64,000 bases of DNA from Rhodospirillales bacterium (GCA_016699855.1 CP064988.1:2818501-2882500), one strand, 5' to 3'; counted from the stretch's first letter, positions 37,872 through 46,509 are shown. Translations and numbers: made by a program. Notes: generated by a model from the sequence alone, not told the origin.

Positions 37872-39272
37872 ATGGCCGGCAGGACGCTGTTCGACAAGAT
37901 CTGGGAGAGCCACGTCGTCGCCGATCTCGGCGACGGCTTCGCGCTGCTGCATCTCGACCGCGTGCTGATCCACGACCTGTCCGGCGCCCGCGCGCTGCAG
38001 GAGGTGTCGGAGAAGGGCTACAAGGTCGCGCGGCCGGAGCTTGCCTTCGCGACTCCCGACCACGCCGTCTCGACCGCGCCGGGCCGCACCGAGGACACCT
38101 TCGCGGTCGGCGGCAAGCTGCTGCGCGGCATGCGCCGGCGCGCCGCCGAGCACGGCATCCGCATGTTCGACCTCGGCCGCGACGGCAACGGCATCGTGCA
38201 CGTGATCGGCCCCGAGCTGGGCATCTCGCTGCCGGGTCTCGTGATGGTCTGCGGCGACAGCCACACCTCGACGCATGGCGGCCTCGGCGCGCTGGCGTTC
38301 GGCGTCGGCTCGTCGGAACTGGTGCACGCGCTGGCGACGCAGACGCTCGTGCAGCGCAAGCCGCGCACGATGCGCATCGCCTTCGAGGGCGCGCTGGCGG
38401 CGGGCGTCACGCCCAAGGACATGATCCTGCACGCCATCGGCCGCTTCGGCGTCGCCGCCGGCACCGGCTTCGCGGTCGAGTACGCCGGCGCCGCGATCCG
38501 CGCGCTGCCGCTGGAAGGCCGCTTCACCATCTGCAACCTCTCGATCGAGATGGGCGCCAAGATGGGCATGATCGCGCCCGACGACGCGACCTATCAATAC
38601 ATCGCCGGCCGCGACTTCGCGCCGAAGGGCGCCGCGTTCGACGCCGCCGTCGCGCATTGGCGCGCGCTGCCGGGCGATCCCGACGCGGTGTTCGATGTCG
38701 AGCATCGCATCGACATGGCCGACGTCGCGCCGCAGATCACCTGGGGCATCAGCCCCGAGCACGTCGTCGCCATCGACGCGGCGATCCCCGATCCGGCCGG
38801 CGCCGCCGACGCCAACCAGCGCGCGGCGTGGCGCGCGGCGCTGGCGTACCAGGGACTCGAGCCCGGCAAGCCGATCGAGGGCGTGCCCGTCGACTGGGTG
38901 TTCATCGGCTCCTGCACCAACGGCCGCATCTCCGATCTGCGCGCCGCCGCCGCCATCGCCAGGGGCCGCCGCAAGGCGCCGAACGTGACGGCGTGGGTCG
39001 TGCCCGGATCCGAGCGCGTCAAGGCGCAGGCCGAGGCCGAGGGATTGCACGAGATCTTCCGCGCCGCCGGCTTCGAATGGCGCGAGCCCGGCTGCTCGAT
39101 GTGCGTGGCGTCCAACGGCGAGACCGTGCCGCCGGGCCGGCGCTCGGTCTCGACCTCCAACCGAAACTTCGCCTCGCGCCAGGGCCCCGACGCGCGCACC
39201 CATCTCGCCTCGCCCGCGATGGCCGCGGCGGCCGCGATCAAGGGCGCCATCGCCGACGTGCGCAAACTGTAG
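37872..39272 (+). CDS. leuC: 3-isopropylmalate dehydratase large subunit
   Basis: Aconitase-family enzyme of leucine synthesis, isomerising 2- to 3-isopropylmalate. The 466-aa length fits LeuC. It begins RTLFDKIWESHVV and has VCGDSHTSTHGGLGALAFG, FEGALAAGVTPKDMILHAIG, and the [4Fe-4S] cysteines in IGSCTNGRISDL and CSMCVASNGE, plus the typical RSVSTSNRNFASRQGP end. GGAGGG lies 10 bp before the ATG. leuD follows 14 bp after the stop. Confidence 0.95.
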   Translation: MAGRTLFDKIWESHVVADLGDGFALLHLDRVLIHDLSGARALQEVSEKGYKVARPELAFATPDHAVSTAPGRTEDTFAVGGKLLRGMRRRAAEHGIRMFDLGRDGNGIVHVIGPELGISLPGLVMVCGDSHTSTHGGLGALAFGVGSSELVHALATQTLVQRKPRTMRIAFEGALAAGVTPKDMILHAIGRFGVAAGTGFAVEYAGAAIRALPLEGRFTICNLSIEMGAKMGMIAPDDATYQYIAGRDFAPKGAAFDAAVAHWRALPGDPDAVFDVEHRIDMADVAPQITWGISPEHVVAIDAAIPDPAGAADANQRAAWRAALAYQGLEPGKPIEGVPVDWVFIGSCTNGRISDLRAAAAIARGRRKAPNVTAWVVPGSERVKAQAEAEGLHEIFRAAGFEWREPGCSMCVASNGETVPPGRRSVSTSNRNFASRQGPDARTHLASPAMAAAAAIKGAIADVRKL

Positions 39273-39286
39273 TGAGGGCTGCCGCG

Positions 39287-39907
39287 ATGGAGAAGTTCAC
39301 CCGGCTCGAGGGCGTGGCGGCGCCGCTGCCGCGGGCCAACGTCGACACCGACATGATCATCCCGATGGCGCGGCTGGTCGGCACGACGCGCGCCGACATC
39401 GAGGCGTGGGGCTTCGAGCTGTTCCGCTTCAACCGCGACGGCTCCGAGAATCCGGACTTCGTCCTCAACCAGCCGGCCTACCGCGGCGCGCCGATCCTGC
39501 TGGCCGGCGACAATTTCGGCTGCGGCTCCAGCCGCGAGGCCGCCGTGTGGGCGCTGATGGGGCTCGGTGTGAAAGCCGTGGTCGCGCCCAGCTTCGGCGA
39601 CATCTTCCGCAACAATTGCTACCAGAACGGCCTGCTGCCGGTGCCGCTGTCGGCCGACGACATCGCGATCCTCGCCGACGAGACCGCCGCGTCGCCCGGC
39701 AACGCGCGCGTCACCATCGACCTCGAGCGCCAGGTCGTCGTCTCGCCCAGGGGCCGCGAGATGGCGTTCGAGATCGAACCCAAGCGCAAGCGGGCGCTGC
39801 TCGACGGGCTGGACGAGATCGGACTCACGATGACGCACGCCGACGCCATCGCCGCACGGCAGGCGCGCGACCGCGCCGCGCGGCCGTGGGTGTGGTTCGC
39901 GGCGTGA
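39287..39907 (+). CDS. leuD: 3-isopropylmalate dehydratase small subunit
   Basis: The 206-aa swivel-domain partner of LeuC starts MEKFTRLEGVAAPLPRANVDTDMIIP. It has the signature LAGDNFGCGSSREAAVWALMGLGVKAVVAPSFGDIFRNNCYQNGLLPV. It is directly downstream of leuC and forms the heterodimer. No leuB or leuA is visible beside it in the window. Confidence 0.95.
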   Translation: MEKFTRLEGVAAPLPRANVDTDMIIPMARLVGTTRADIEAWGFELFRFNRDGSENPDFVLNQPAYRGAPILLAGDNFGCGSSREAAVWALMGLGVKAVVAPSFGDIFRNNCYQNGLLPVPLSADDIAILADETAASPGNARVTIDLERQVVVSPRGREMAFEIEPKRKRALLDGLDEIGLTMTHADAIAARQARDRAARPWVWFAA

Positions 39908-39935
39908 GGCCGCGGCGGGACGGAGAGGAGCGACA

Positions 39936-40303
39936 ATGAAATTGGACGGATACTTCAGTCGGACGGCGCGCGCCGCCGCGCTCGCCGGTATGGTGGCGGG
40001 GGTCGCGATGACCGCGGCATCGGCGCGGCGGCGCCCATGCCGGAGGCGCAGATGGCGCAGGCCGGCGCCCTGAAGCCCGGCGAATACGCCTGCTACGGCA
40101 GCGGCGGACGCATCCTGATCGGCCTCGGCTTCAAGGCGCTGGCCGGCGGCCGCTACACCGATCTCGACGGCAAGAGCCCCGGCACGTTCACGGTGTCGGG
40201 CGACACCATCGTCTTCAAGGGCGGCCATCTCGACGGCCAGGTCGGCCGCGACCTGCGCAACAACACCTTCCGGATCAATTCCGTCGGTTGTGAACCGGGC
40301 TGA
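39936..40303 (+). CDS. Small secreted hypothetical protein, probable frameshift
   Basis: An ATG at 39936 with AGAGGAG upstream encodes a signal peptide (RTARAAALAGMVAGVAMTAASA). The frame then degenerates into Arg-rich sequence. One shift within the GC run at about 40019-40035 joins it to a clean 88-aa frame (APMPEAQMAQAGALKPGEYACYGSGGRILIGLGFKAL to INSVGCEPG). The product would be a periplasmic protein of about 120 aa with two cysteines. I do not recognise the family. It follows leuD by 28 bp. Confidence 0.6.
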
Positions 40304-40436
40304 CGGCCAATGAAGGCGGCCACGGTGAAACTCCAGCCAAGTCGACGGTGGCCGGCGGCGTGCCTATCGGTTCCTCGATCCAGTCCGCGAGGGTCGGAGG
40401 TAAATCCGGGCCATCGAACTCTAAGGGGGTCGCGAT

Positions 40437-40991
40437 ATGGGCAACGACCGACCATCGTGGCCGACTCCAGCCGATAGCGGTCATGTTCCAACGGGACCTT
40501 CTGGCGGCCCTTCAAGAATCAGAATTCCGAGCTGGGCATCGCGCCTCTTGATCGTGGCGGGTTTGTCGATGACCACGACGGGTTGCATGCTGCGGGTATG
40601 CGACTGGAATCTAAATGGAGAAGCGGTGGAATTTCTTTCCGCCTACGCCGTGTACTCCGAAGCGCGCGAGGAGAAGGCACGGGAGAAGCGGAAATTGATG
40701 AAAGACGAACTCGAAATTGAGATTCGGGAGCGTGGACTGGATGCGTTCCTGAAGCGGATGACCAAGGAAATCAAACTCACGTGCGAGCACGTGACCGCGC
40801 CAGCCGAATACCATAGGTGCTTTGGTACGCACCGAGAGGGCGTCAAAGATCCGGGAATTATGCTCGGCCTCGACGCCAAGTGCGATTTTTGGCGCCTGGA
40901 TGCCGACATCTACGTCGATGTGGAGCGCGGAACGTCCGGAGGCGCTCCGCGGTACTCCGTCCGTGGCGCTGTCACAAGCACACGGTTGTGA
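40437..40991 (+). CDS. Hypothetical protein, possible lipoprotein, low-GC coding region
   Basis: The 184-aa frame has a hydrophobic stretch ending LLIVAGLSMTTTGC (about residues 37-50), which could be a lipobox, then a Lys/Glu-rich helix (YSEAREEKAREKRKLMKDELEIEIRERG is split by charge, about 70-97). A C-terminal part has several Cys (TCEHV, HRCFG, KCDFW). The start is uncertain, since a GTG or ATG near 40551-40569 may be used. GC content is clearly lower than neighbouring genes, which suggests recent acquisition. No family recognised. Confidence 0.5.
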   Translation: MGNDRPSWPTPADSGHVPTGPSGGPSRIRIPSWASRLLIVAGLSMTTTGCMLRVCDWNLNGEAVEFLSAYAVYSEAREEKAREKRKLMKDELEIEIRERGLDAFLKRMTKEIKLTCEHVTAPAEYHRCFGTHREGVKDPGIMLGLDAKCDFWRLDADIYVDVERGTSGGAPRYSVRGAVTSTRL

Positions 40992-41017
40992 CTCGGGCGG
41001 ACTACGTTCCCCCCGCG

Positions 41018-42127
41018 CTAGACCAGCGTCTTGAGCCGCTCCGAGGTGAAGCCGCCGAGCTCGGACAGGCGGCCCTCGCGCACCTTCGTCACCCAGCGCG
41101 GATCGGCCAGCATGGCGCGGCCGACGGCGACGAGGTCGACCTCGTTGGCGGCGACCATGTCGATCAGCGCGTCGAGCGAGGCGGCGCCGCTCGATTGGCC
41201 TTTGACGAAGCCGAAGAAATCGCCGTCGAGCCCGACCGAGCCGACCGTGATCACCGGCTTGCCGGTCAGCTTCTTCGTCCAGCCCGCGAGGTTGAGCGAG
41301 GAGCCCGAGCCCTCGAACTCCGGCTCCCAGAAGCGCCGCGTCGAGCAGTGGAAGACGTCGACGCCGGCATCCGCCAGCGGCGTCAGGAACCGCATCAGAT
41401 CGTCGATGCCCGGCGCCAGCCGCGCTGTGTAGTCCTGCTGTTTCCATTGCGAGAAACGCAGCAGGATCGGGAAGTCCGGCGACGTGGCGCGGCGGCACGC
41501 GCGCACGATCTCGGCCGCGAAGCGCGTGCGCTTGACCAGGTCGCCGCCCCAGGCGTCGTCGCGGACGTTGGTGCCCTCCCAGAAGAACTGGTCGATCAGG
41601 TAGCCGTGCGCGCCGTGGATCTCGATGCCGTCGAAGCCCAGCCGCATCGCGTCGGCGGCGGCGCGCGCGAAGGCGGCGATCAGATCGGCGATCTCCTTCT
41701 CGGTCATCGGCTCGCCGACCTTGCGCTCCGGCTTGAACAGGCCGGAGGGTCCGACCGGCGGCACATCGGGGTTGGGCTCCGAGCCGGCCTTGCGCATGGT
41801 GCCGACGTGCCAGAGCTGCGGCATGACGCGGCCGCCGGCGTCGTGCACCTCGGCCACCACCTTGGCCCAGCCGGCCAGCGCGTCGTCGCCGTGGAAGCGC
41901 GGCACGCGCGGATCGTTGGCGGCGGCGGGATGCGCCACGACGGTGCCCTCGGTGACGATCAGGCCGACGCCGTCCTCGGCGCGGCGGCGGTAGTAGGCCG
42001 CGACGTCGTCGCCCGGCACGCCGCCGGGCGAGAAGCTGCGCGTCATCGGCGCCATCACGAGGCGGTTGGGCAGGGTCAGCGGTCCGACGGTGAACGGACG
42101 GAACAACGGCGCGGTCGGACGGGGCAT
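41018..42127 (-). CDS. NADH:flavin oxidoreductase (Old Yellow Enzyme family)
   Basis: The 369-aa FMN-dependent TIM-barrel protein has LFRPFTVGPLTLPNRLVMAPMTR at the start, QLWHVGTM, and the substrate-binding His-Gly-Ala-His in FDGIEIHGAHGYLIDQFF. The FMN segment VITVGSVGLDGDF and the phosphate site VAVGRAMLADPRWV follow. OYE-family members reduce activated alkenes or nitro-compounds with NAD(P)H. No redox partner is adjacent, and the substrate is unknown. Confidence 0.9.
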   Translation of the reverse strand: MPRPTAPLFRPFTVGPLTLPNRLVMAPMTRSFSPGGVPGDDVAAYYRRRAEDGVGLIVTEGTVVAHPAAANDPRVPRFHGDDALAGWAKVVAEVHDAGGRVMPQLWHVGTMRKAGSEPNPDVPPVGPSGLFKPERKVGEPMTEKEIADLIAAFARAAADAMRLGFDGIEIHGAHGYLIDQFFWEGTNVRDDAWGGDLVKRTRFAAEIVRACRRATSPDFPILLRFSQWKQQDYTARLAPGIDDLMRFLTPLADAGVDVFHCSTRRFWEPEFEGSGSSLNLAGWTKKLTGKPVITVGSVGLDGDFFGFVKGQSSGAASLDALIDMVAANEVDLVAVGRAMLADPRWVTKVREGRLSELGGFTSERLKTLV

Positions 42128-42319
42128 GCGGATCGGTCTCGCGATGTGGCGGTTTCGGGCGGGCGGAAACTAGAGGAGGTGGCGGCCGGGCTCAATGACG
42201 GATCGCCGGGAAGCGCCGCTCACCCGCGGCGTGTCGGCGGTTCACCGATGCGGCCTTCGTCTCCCCGCATGCGGGGCGAGGGGGCATGACTAGCGGTGGG
42301 AAGGCACGATCGCCCCACC

Positions 42320-42386
42320 TGTCATCCCGAGCGCAGCGAGGGATCCAGGGACGGCGCCTGGATCCCTCGCTGCGCTCGGGATGACA
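42320..42386. repeat. 29-bp perfect inverted repeat, family B copy 2
   Basis: Arms at 42320-42348 and 42358-42386 are exact complements around a 9-nt loop, nearly identical to 29792-29858. A 14-bp palindrome CCCCGCATGCGGGG lies at 42263-42276. Together they occupy the 325-bp gene-free gap 42128-42452. Confidence 0.85.
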
Positions 42387-42452
42387 GTTTGGCCGGTGTC
42401 GCCGCGTCGTCGCACCATCGTCGACGACACGAGCGACCTCGCTCCGCCCCTC

Positions 42453-43070
42453 TCACACCTTCGCCAGCGGCGAGGCGATCTCCTCCTCGACGTCGCGCAG
42501 GCGGTCCTTGCCGAAGAAGGGCTCGTCGCCGACGTAGAGCATCGGGCTGCCGAAGGTGCCGCGCGCGACCGACTCCTCGGTGTTCTTCAACAGCCGGTCC
42601 TTGACGTCCTGGTCCTGGATGCGCGCGAGGATGCGGGCGCCGTCGATGCCGGCGGCGTCGAGCGCGGTCTTGATGACCTCGGAATCGTCCATCTTCAGCC
42701 CGTCCTCCCACATCGCGCGGAACACCGCCTCGACATAGGGCGCCAGCTTGCCGTCGATGTCGGCGGCGACCGCGCCGCGCATGATCTGCACGGTGTTGAC
42801 CGGGAAGTGCGGGTTCATCGCGAAGCGCGACAGGCCGTGGCGCGCGATGAAGCGCGCCATCTCGCGGCGCTGGTAGGCCAGCTTGTGCTTGACGTCCTTG
42901 TACTGGACCATCGGGGCGGCGTTGTTGGTCAGCTTGAACACGCCGCCCAGCAGCACCGGCACGTACTTGAACTTCACGCCCGTGCGTTTCTCGATTCCGG
43001 GGATCAGCCGGTGGCTGAGATAGGCGTTGGGGCTGCCGAAATCGAAATGGAACTCGACGCTGGCGGTCAT
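42453..43070 (-). CDS. DsbA-family 2-hydroxychromene-2-carboxylate isomerase
   Basis: The 205-aa thioredoxin-fold protein starts SVEFHFDFGSPNAYLSHRLIPGIEKRTG, with the Ser that replaces the DsbA CxxC. It has VPVLLGGVFKLTNNAAP, and ends GTFGSPMLYVGDEPFFGKDRL. This is the HCCA isomerase/GST-kappa family, a glutathione-dependent step in naphthalene-type pathways. Many members have no aromatic role, so the call covers the family and leaves the substrate open. Confidence 0.88.
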   Translation of the reverse strand: MTASVEFHFDFGSPNAYLSHRLIPGIEKRTGVKFKYVPVLLGGVFKLTNNAAPMVQYKDVKHKLAYQRREMARFIARHGLSRFAMNPHFPVNTVQIMRGAVAADIDGKLAPYVEAVFRAMWEDGLKMDDSEVIKTALDAAGIDGARILARIQDQDVKDRLLKNTEESVARGTFGSPMLYVGDEPFFGKDRLRDVEEEIASPLAKV

Positions 43071-43106
43071 GGTGGTCCTCCTACTGGTTCGTCGCCTCGT
43101 TCATTC

Positions 43107-43314
43107 CCCTCTCCGCCGCGTAGCGGGGGAGAGGGAGGGACCATCGCGTAGCGATGGAACGCCGTATCGGCGAAGCCGATACGGCGGGGGTGAGGTGGTC
43201 GCCGTATCAGCCGCGACGTCGATCGGTGTGTGGCGTGCGCCGATATCGAACACCGCGATTCCACGGCCACCCACCTCACCCCGCCCCTCTCCCCCCGCAA
43301 GCGGGCGGAGAGGG
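43107..43314. repeat. Composite palindromic repeat, family A copy 3
   Basis: Outer hairpin CCCTCTCCGCCGCGTAGCGG, a CCATCGCGTAGCGATGG hairpin, a CCGTATCGGCGAAGCCGATA hairpin, tag GGTGAGGTGGTCG, core with CGATATCGAACACCGCGATT, inverted tag CCACCTCACCCC, and closing CTCTCCCCCCGCAAGCGGGC arm. The core aligns with copy 1 (CGATATCAAACGCCATCGAT). It fills the 282-bp gap between the isomerase and the SDR gene. Confidence 0.8.
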
Positions 43315-43352
43315 AGGAAGACGGGCCTTGCGCCCACGACCACCGCCCGCCG

Positions 43353-44081
43353 TCACCAGCTCTCCGACCACGGGCGCAGGTCGAGCTCGTGGGTCCAGGC
43401 GTCGCGCGGCTGCTTGTGCAGCATCCAGTAGTTCTCGGCGATGTGGTCGGGGTTGAGGATGCCGTCGTGCTCCTTCGCGGCGTAGCGCTGCGGGAAGTTG
43501 GTCCTGATCCACTCCGTATCGATGGCGCCGTCGACCACGACGTGCGCCACGTGCACGCCCAGCGGCCCCAGCTCGCGCGACATGCTCTGCGCCAGCGCGC
43601 GCGTGGCGTGCTTGGCGCCGGAGAAGGCGGCGTAGCCGTCGCGGCCGCGCAGGCTGGCGGTCGCGCCGGTGAACAGGATCGAGCCCCGCCCGCGCGGCGC
43701 CATCACCCGCGCCGCCTCGCGGCCGGTGAGGAAGCCGGCGAACGCCGCCATCTCCCAGACCTTGAAGTAGACGCGCGCCGTGGTCTCGCGGATGCCGAAG
43801 CGCACGTTGGCGCCGATGTTGAACACCGCCACCTCCAGCGGCCCGACCTCGCGCTCGATGGTGTCGATCAGCGCCACCATCTCCTCCTCCTTGCGCGCGT
43901 CGACGCCGAAGGCGCGCGCGGCGCCGCCGTCGGCCACGATGCGCTCGACCAGCGGCCCGAGCTTGTCGGCGTTCCGGCGCACGACGCAGGCCGTCAGCCC
44001 CTCGCGCGCGAAGCGCCGCGCGATCGCGCCGCCCGTGGCGTCGCCCGCGCCCACCACCAGCGCCGCTCCGCGTGCCGTCAT
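43353..44081 (-). CDS. SDR-family protein with Phe in place of the catalytic Tyr
   Basis: The 242-aa Rossmann protein has ALVVGAGDATGGAIARRFAREG (cofactor loop) and VFNIGANVRFGI (the NAG position). At the active site it has DGYAAFSGAKHATRALAQSM, that is F-S-G-A-K where YxxxK is expected. A group of SDRs shares this Phe, so it is probably not a mutation, but reductase activity is doubtful. It is divergent from an HxlR regulator with an inverted repeat between them, so it is probably controlled by it. Confidence 0.85.
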   Translation of the reverse strand: MTARGAALVVGAGDATGGAIARRFAREGLTACVVRRNADKLGPLVERIVADGGAARAFGVDARKEEEMVALIDTIEREVGPLEVAVFNIGANVRFGIRETTARVYFKVWEMAAFAGFLTGREAARVMAPRGRGSILFTGATASLRGRDGYAAFSGAKHATRALAQSMSRELGPLGVHVAHVVVDGAIDTEWIRTNFPQRYAAKEHDGILNPDHIAENYWMLHKQPRDAWTHELDLRPWSESW

Positions 44082-44106
44082 GACGACCTCCCGATCGATC
44101 TTGAAA

Positions 44107-44121
44107 GTTCCAAAAAGGAAC
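44107..44121. promoter_or_regulatory. Candidate HxlR operator between SDR and hxlR genes
   Basis: GTTCC (44107-44111), AAAAA, GGAAC (44117-44121) form a perfect inverted repeat inside the 109-bp divergent gap, with TTGAAA at 44101 and TACTATTT just after. It lies close to the SDR start (44081), where a repressor would block transcription. The HxlR family binds such palindromes; this site is inferred. Confidence 0.6.
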
Positions 44122-44190
44122 GTACTATTTGCGGCGGAGCGGCCGGCGGTGTCAACCGCAAGCCACCTTTCGGGAGGCGGAGGAATCCTC

Positions 44191-44661
44191 ATGCGCTGGC
44201 GCGAGCTCGGCCGCGAGACCTGCTCGGTGGCGCGCACGGTGTCGGTGATCGGCGACCGCTGGACCCTGCTGGTGCTGCGCGACTGCTTCCTGCGCGTGCG
44301 CCGGTTCGAGGATTTCCAGGCCAGCCTCGGCATCACGCGCCACGTGCTGGCCGACCGGCTGCGCAAGCTGGTGAAGGCCGGCGTGCTGCGCAAGGAGCTC
44401 TACAGCGCGCGGCCCCGGCGGCACGAGTACCGGTTGACCGACAAGGGTCTCGACCTGCATCCCGTGATCATGGCGATCGTGCACTGGGGCGACGTCCATC
44501 TCGCGGGCGCGCGCGGGCGGCCGCTGCTGCACACCCACGCCGCCTGCGGCCACGATTTCGATCCCGTGACGACCTGCTCGGCCTGCGCCGCGCCGGTCGC
44601 CGCCCGCGACGTGCGCGTGCGGCCGGGGCCGGGCGCGCGGCGGACGGTGGCGCGGACCTAG
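44191..44661 (+). CDS. HxlR-family transcriptional regulator
   Basis: The 156-aa winged-helix protein begins with the family CSVARTVSVIGDRWTLLVLRDCFLRVRRFEDFQASLGI and has RHVLADRLRKLVKAGVLRKELY then RRHEYRLTDKGLDLHPVIMAIVHWGD. A C-terminal HAACGHDFDPVTTCSACAAPV stretch carries three Cys and could bind a metal or sense redox state. A strong GGAGG lies just before the ATG. It is divergently arranged with the SDR gene, its probable target. Confidence 0.9.
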   Translation: MRWRELGRETCSVARTVSVIGDRWTLLVLRDCFLRVRRFEDFQASLGITRHVLADRLRKLVKAGVLRKELYSARPRRHEYRLTDKGLDLHPVIMAIVHWGDVHLAGARGRPLLHTHAACGHDFDPVTTCSACAAPVAARDVRVRPGPGARRTVART

Positions 44662-44700
44662 ACCACGCGCCTTCCCCCGAGCAGGCCCCGCGCGCGCCAT

Positions 44701-44792
44701 CCGTCATTCCGAGCGCAGCGAGGAATCCTTCCACGGTCGCCGCCGCCGTCGCGCCGGCCGCTCAAGATGTCTCGCTCCGCTCGACATGACGG
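44701..44792. repeat. Dispersed repeat, family C copy 1
   Basis: TCATTCCGAGCGCAGCGAGG at the left and ATGTCTCGCTCCGCTCGACA at the right, with a shared spacer CCACGGTCGCCGCCGCCGTC. It is about 95% identical by eye to copy 2 at 45003. The two copies and plain sequence make up the 507-bp gap 44662-45168, which has no gene. Confidence 0.8.
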
Positions 44793-45002
44793 GAGAGGCG
44801 GACTTGCGATTTCGGCCTCGAAAGCGGCCTTCGCCCGCCGCCGCATGACGGGATGGCGAGGCATGCGCCGTCGACGGCGACAGTGGCTTCCGCCCGCCGT
44901 CCGCTGACGCGATGGCGTGCGTGCGGGTCCGTGCGGCGATCCGCGCGTTCCGCCCGATGGCGCGTCGCGGTCGCGACGTTGTTCCCTACGCGGCGCCCGG
45001 CC

Positions 45003-45096
45003 CGTCATTCCGAGCGGAGCGAGGAATCCTTCCACGGTCGCCACCGCCGTCGCGCCGGCCACTCAGGATGTCTCGCTCCGCTCGACATGGCGGGAG
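45003..45096. repeat. Dispersed repeat, family C copy 2
   Basis: Near-identical to 44701-44792 over both half-sites and the spacer. The 210 bp between the two copies shows no coding signal or structure. Confidence 0.8.
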
Positions 45097-45168
45097 GGGC
45101 GGACGCGCGAGGTCCGCGGCGATCGGCGTCCCTTGCCTGACGTCGAAGAGCCGAGAGTGTCGTTGCGA

Positions 45169-46509
45169 TTAGCCCGTCCGCAACGCCGTCTCGACCGCGC
45201 GGCCGATGGCGAGGAGGCGGCGGTCGGCCATGGTCTCGCCCATCAGCATGAAGCCGACCGGCAGCTCGTCGCCCCGGTGGCAGGGGATCGACAGCGCGCA
45301 GCGGTCGAGGAAATTGCCGACGGTGCAGTTGCGCAGCACCAGCATGTTGTTGCGCGTGAAGCCGTCGGGCGTCGCGATCTCGTTGAGCGTCGGCGCCACG
45401 ATCGGGCAGGTCGGCATCACGACGGCGTCGTAGTCCGACGTGACCGCCGAGACCCGGCGCTGGAGATCGGCGCGCTTGGCCAGCAGCTCGATGTAGTCGG
45501 CCGCGCTCATCTCGGCGCCGCGCCGGATGCGCGGGGCGATCAACGGGTCGTAGACGTTGCCCCTGCGCGCGATCAGCTCCTTGTGCCACGCGTAGGCCTC
45601 CGACGCCGCGAAGCCGCCCTTGGCGTTGATCGCCGGCAGTTCGTCGAGCTGCGGCAGATCGATCTCGACGATGCGCACGCCCTTCGCCGACAGCGTCGTG
45701 AGCGCGCGCGCGAAGGCGGCGGACACCGTGGCGTCCATGTCGTTGAGCACGAAGTGGCGGGGCACCGCGAAGGTCAGCGCGTCGAGCCGCGCCGGCGCCG
45801 GCACGTCGACCGGCTCGCCGGCGAACACCGAATCGACGATCGCGCAGCACTCCACGCTCGCGGCCAGCGGGCCGATCGAATCCAGCGAGGTCGACAGCGG
45901 CACGACGCCGTCGATCGGCACGCGCCGGGCCGTCGGCTTGAAGCCGGTCAGCCCGCACAGCGCCGAGGGGATGCGCACGGAGCCGCCGGTGTCGGTGCCC
46001 AGCGCCGCCACCGCCATGCCGTCGGCCACCGACACCGCGGCGCCCGATGACGAGCCGCCGGGCACGCGGGCGCGGTCGGCCGGATTGCCGGGCGTGCCGT
46101 AGTGGGGGTTGAAGCCCAGCCCGGAGAACGCGAACTCGCTCATGTTGGTGCTGCCGACGACGACGGCGCCGGCGGCGCGCAGCCGCGCCAGCACCGGCGC
46201 GTCGGCCGTCGCGGGCGGCGAATCGTCGAGCGCCTTCGATCCAGCCAAAGTGGTCTCGCCGGCGACGTCGCAGAGGTTCTTGATCGAGACCGGCACACCG
46301 GCCAGCGGGCCCTGCGCCACGCCCGCCTTGCGCAGCGCGTCCGAGGCGTCGGCGGCGGCCAGCGCCTGGTCGCGGTACACGTGGATGAAGGCGCGGGCGC
46401 CCTCGCCGGCGGAATCGGCGATGCGCGCCAGCGCCGCCTCGGTCAGCGCGCGGCTGGTCGCGCGCCCGGCGGCGAGATCGGCGGCGGTCTGTCGGATCGT
46501 GGGAAGCAT
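45169..46509 (-). CDS. Amidase signature family protein
   Basis: The 446-aa protein has the amidase Ser-cisSer-Lys triad: VSIKNLCDVAGE (Lys), GGSSSGAAVSVADGMA (cis-Ser) and GTDTGGSVRIPSALCGLTGFKPT (nucleophile Ser). It also has VVGSTNMSEFAFSGLGFNPHYGTPGNP. GatA-like amidases are mostly of this form, but gatB and gatC are absent and the 446-aa enzyme is probably a stand-alone amide hydrolase. The frame opens at 46584, but the ATG at 46509 (MLPTIRQTAADLAAG) is the homology start. Confidence 0.9.
   Translation of the reverse strand: MLPTIRQTAADLAAGRATSRALTEAALARIADSAGEGARAFIHVYRDQALAAADASDALRKAGVAQGPLAGVPVSIKNLCDVAGETTLAGSKALDDSPPATADAPVLARLRAAGAVVVGSTNMSEFAFSGLGFNPHYGTPGNPADRARVPGGSSSGAAVSVADGMAVAALGTDTGGSVRIPSALCGLTGFKPTARRVPIDGVVPLSTSLDSIGPLAASVECCAIVDSVFAGEPVDVPAPARLDALTFAVPRHFVLNDMDATVSAAFARALTTLSAKGVRIVEIDLPQLDELPAINAKGGFAASEAYAWHKELIARRGNVYDPLIAPRIRRGAEMSAADYIELLAKRADLQRRVSAVTSDYDAVVMPTCPIVAPTLNEIATPDGFTRNNMLVLRNCTVGNFLDRCALSIPCHRGDELPVGFMLMGETMADRRLLAIGRAVETALRTG

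Noticed and set aside
29792..45096. CRISPR-like repeats
   Set aside because: The palindromes are dispersed single or paired elements, with no regular spacers and no cas genes.
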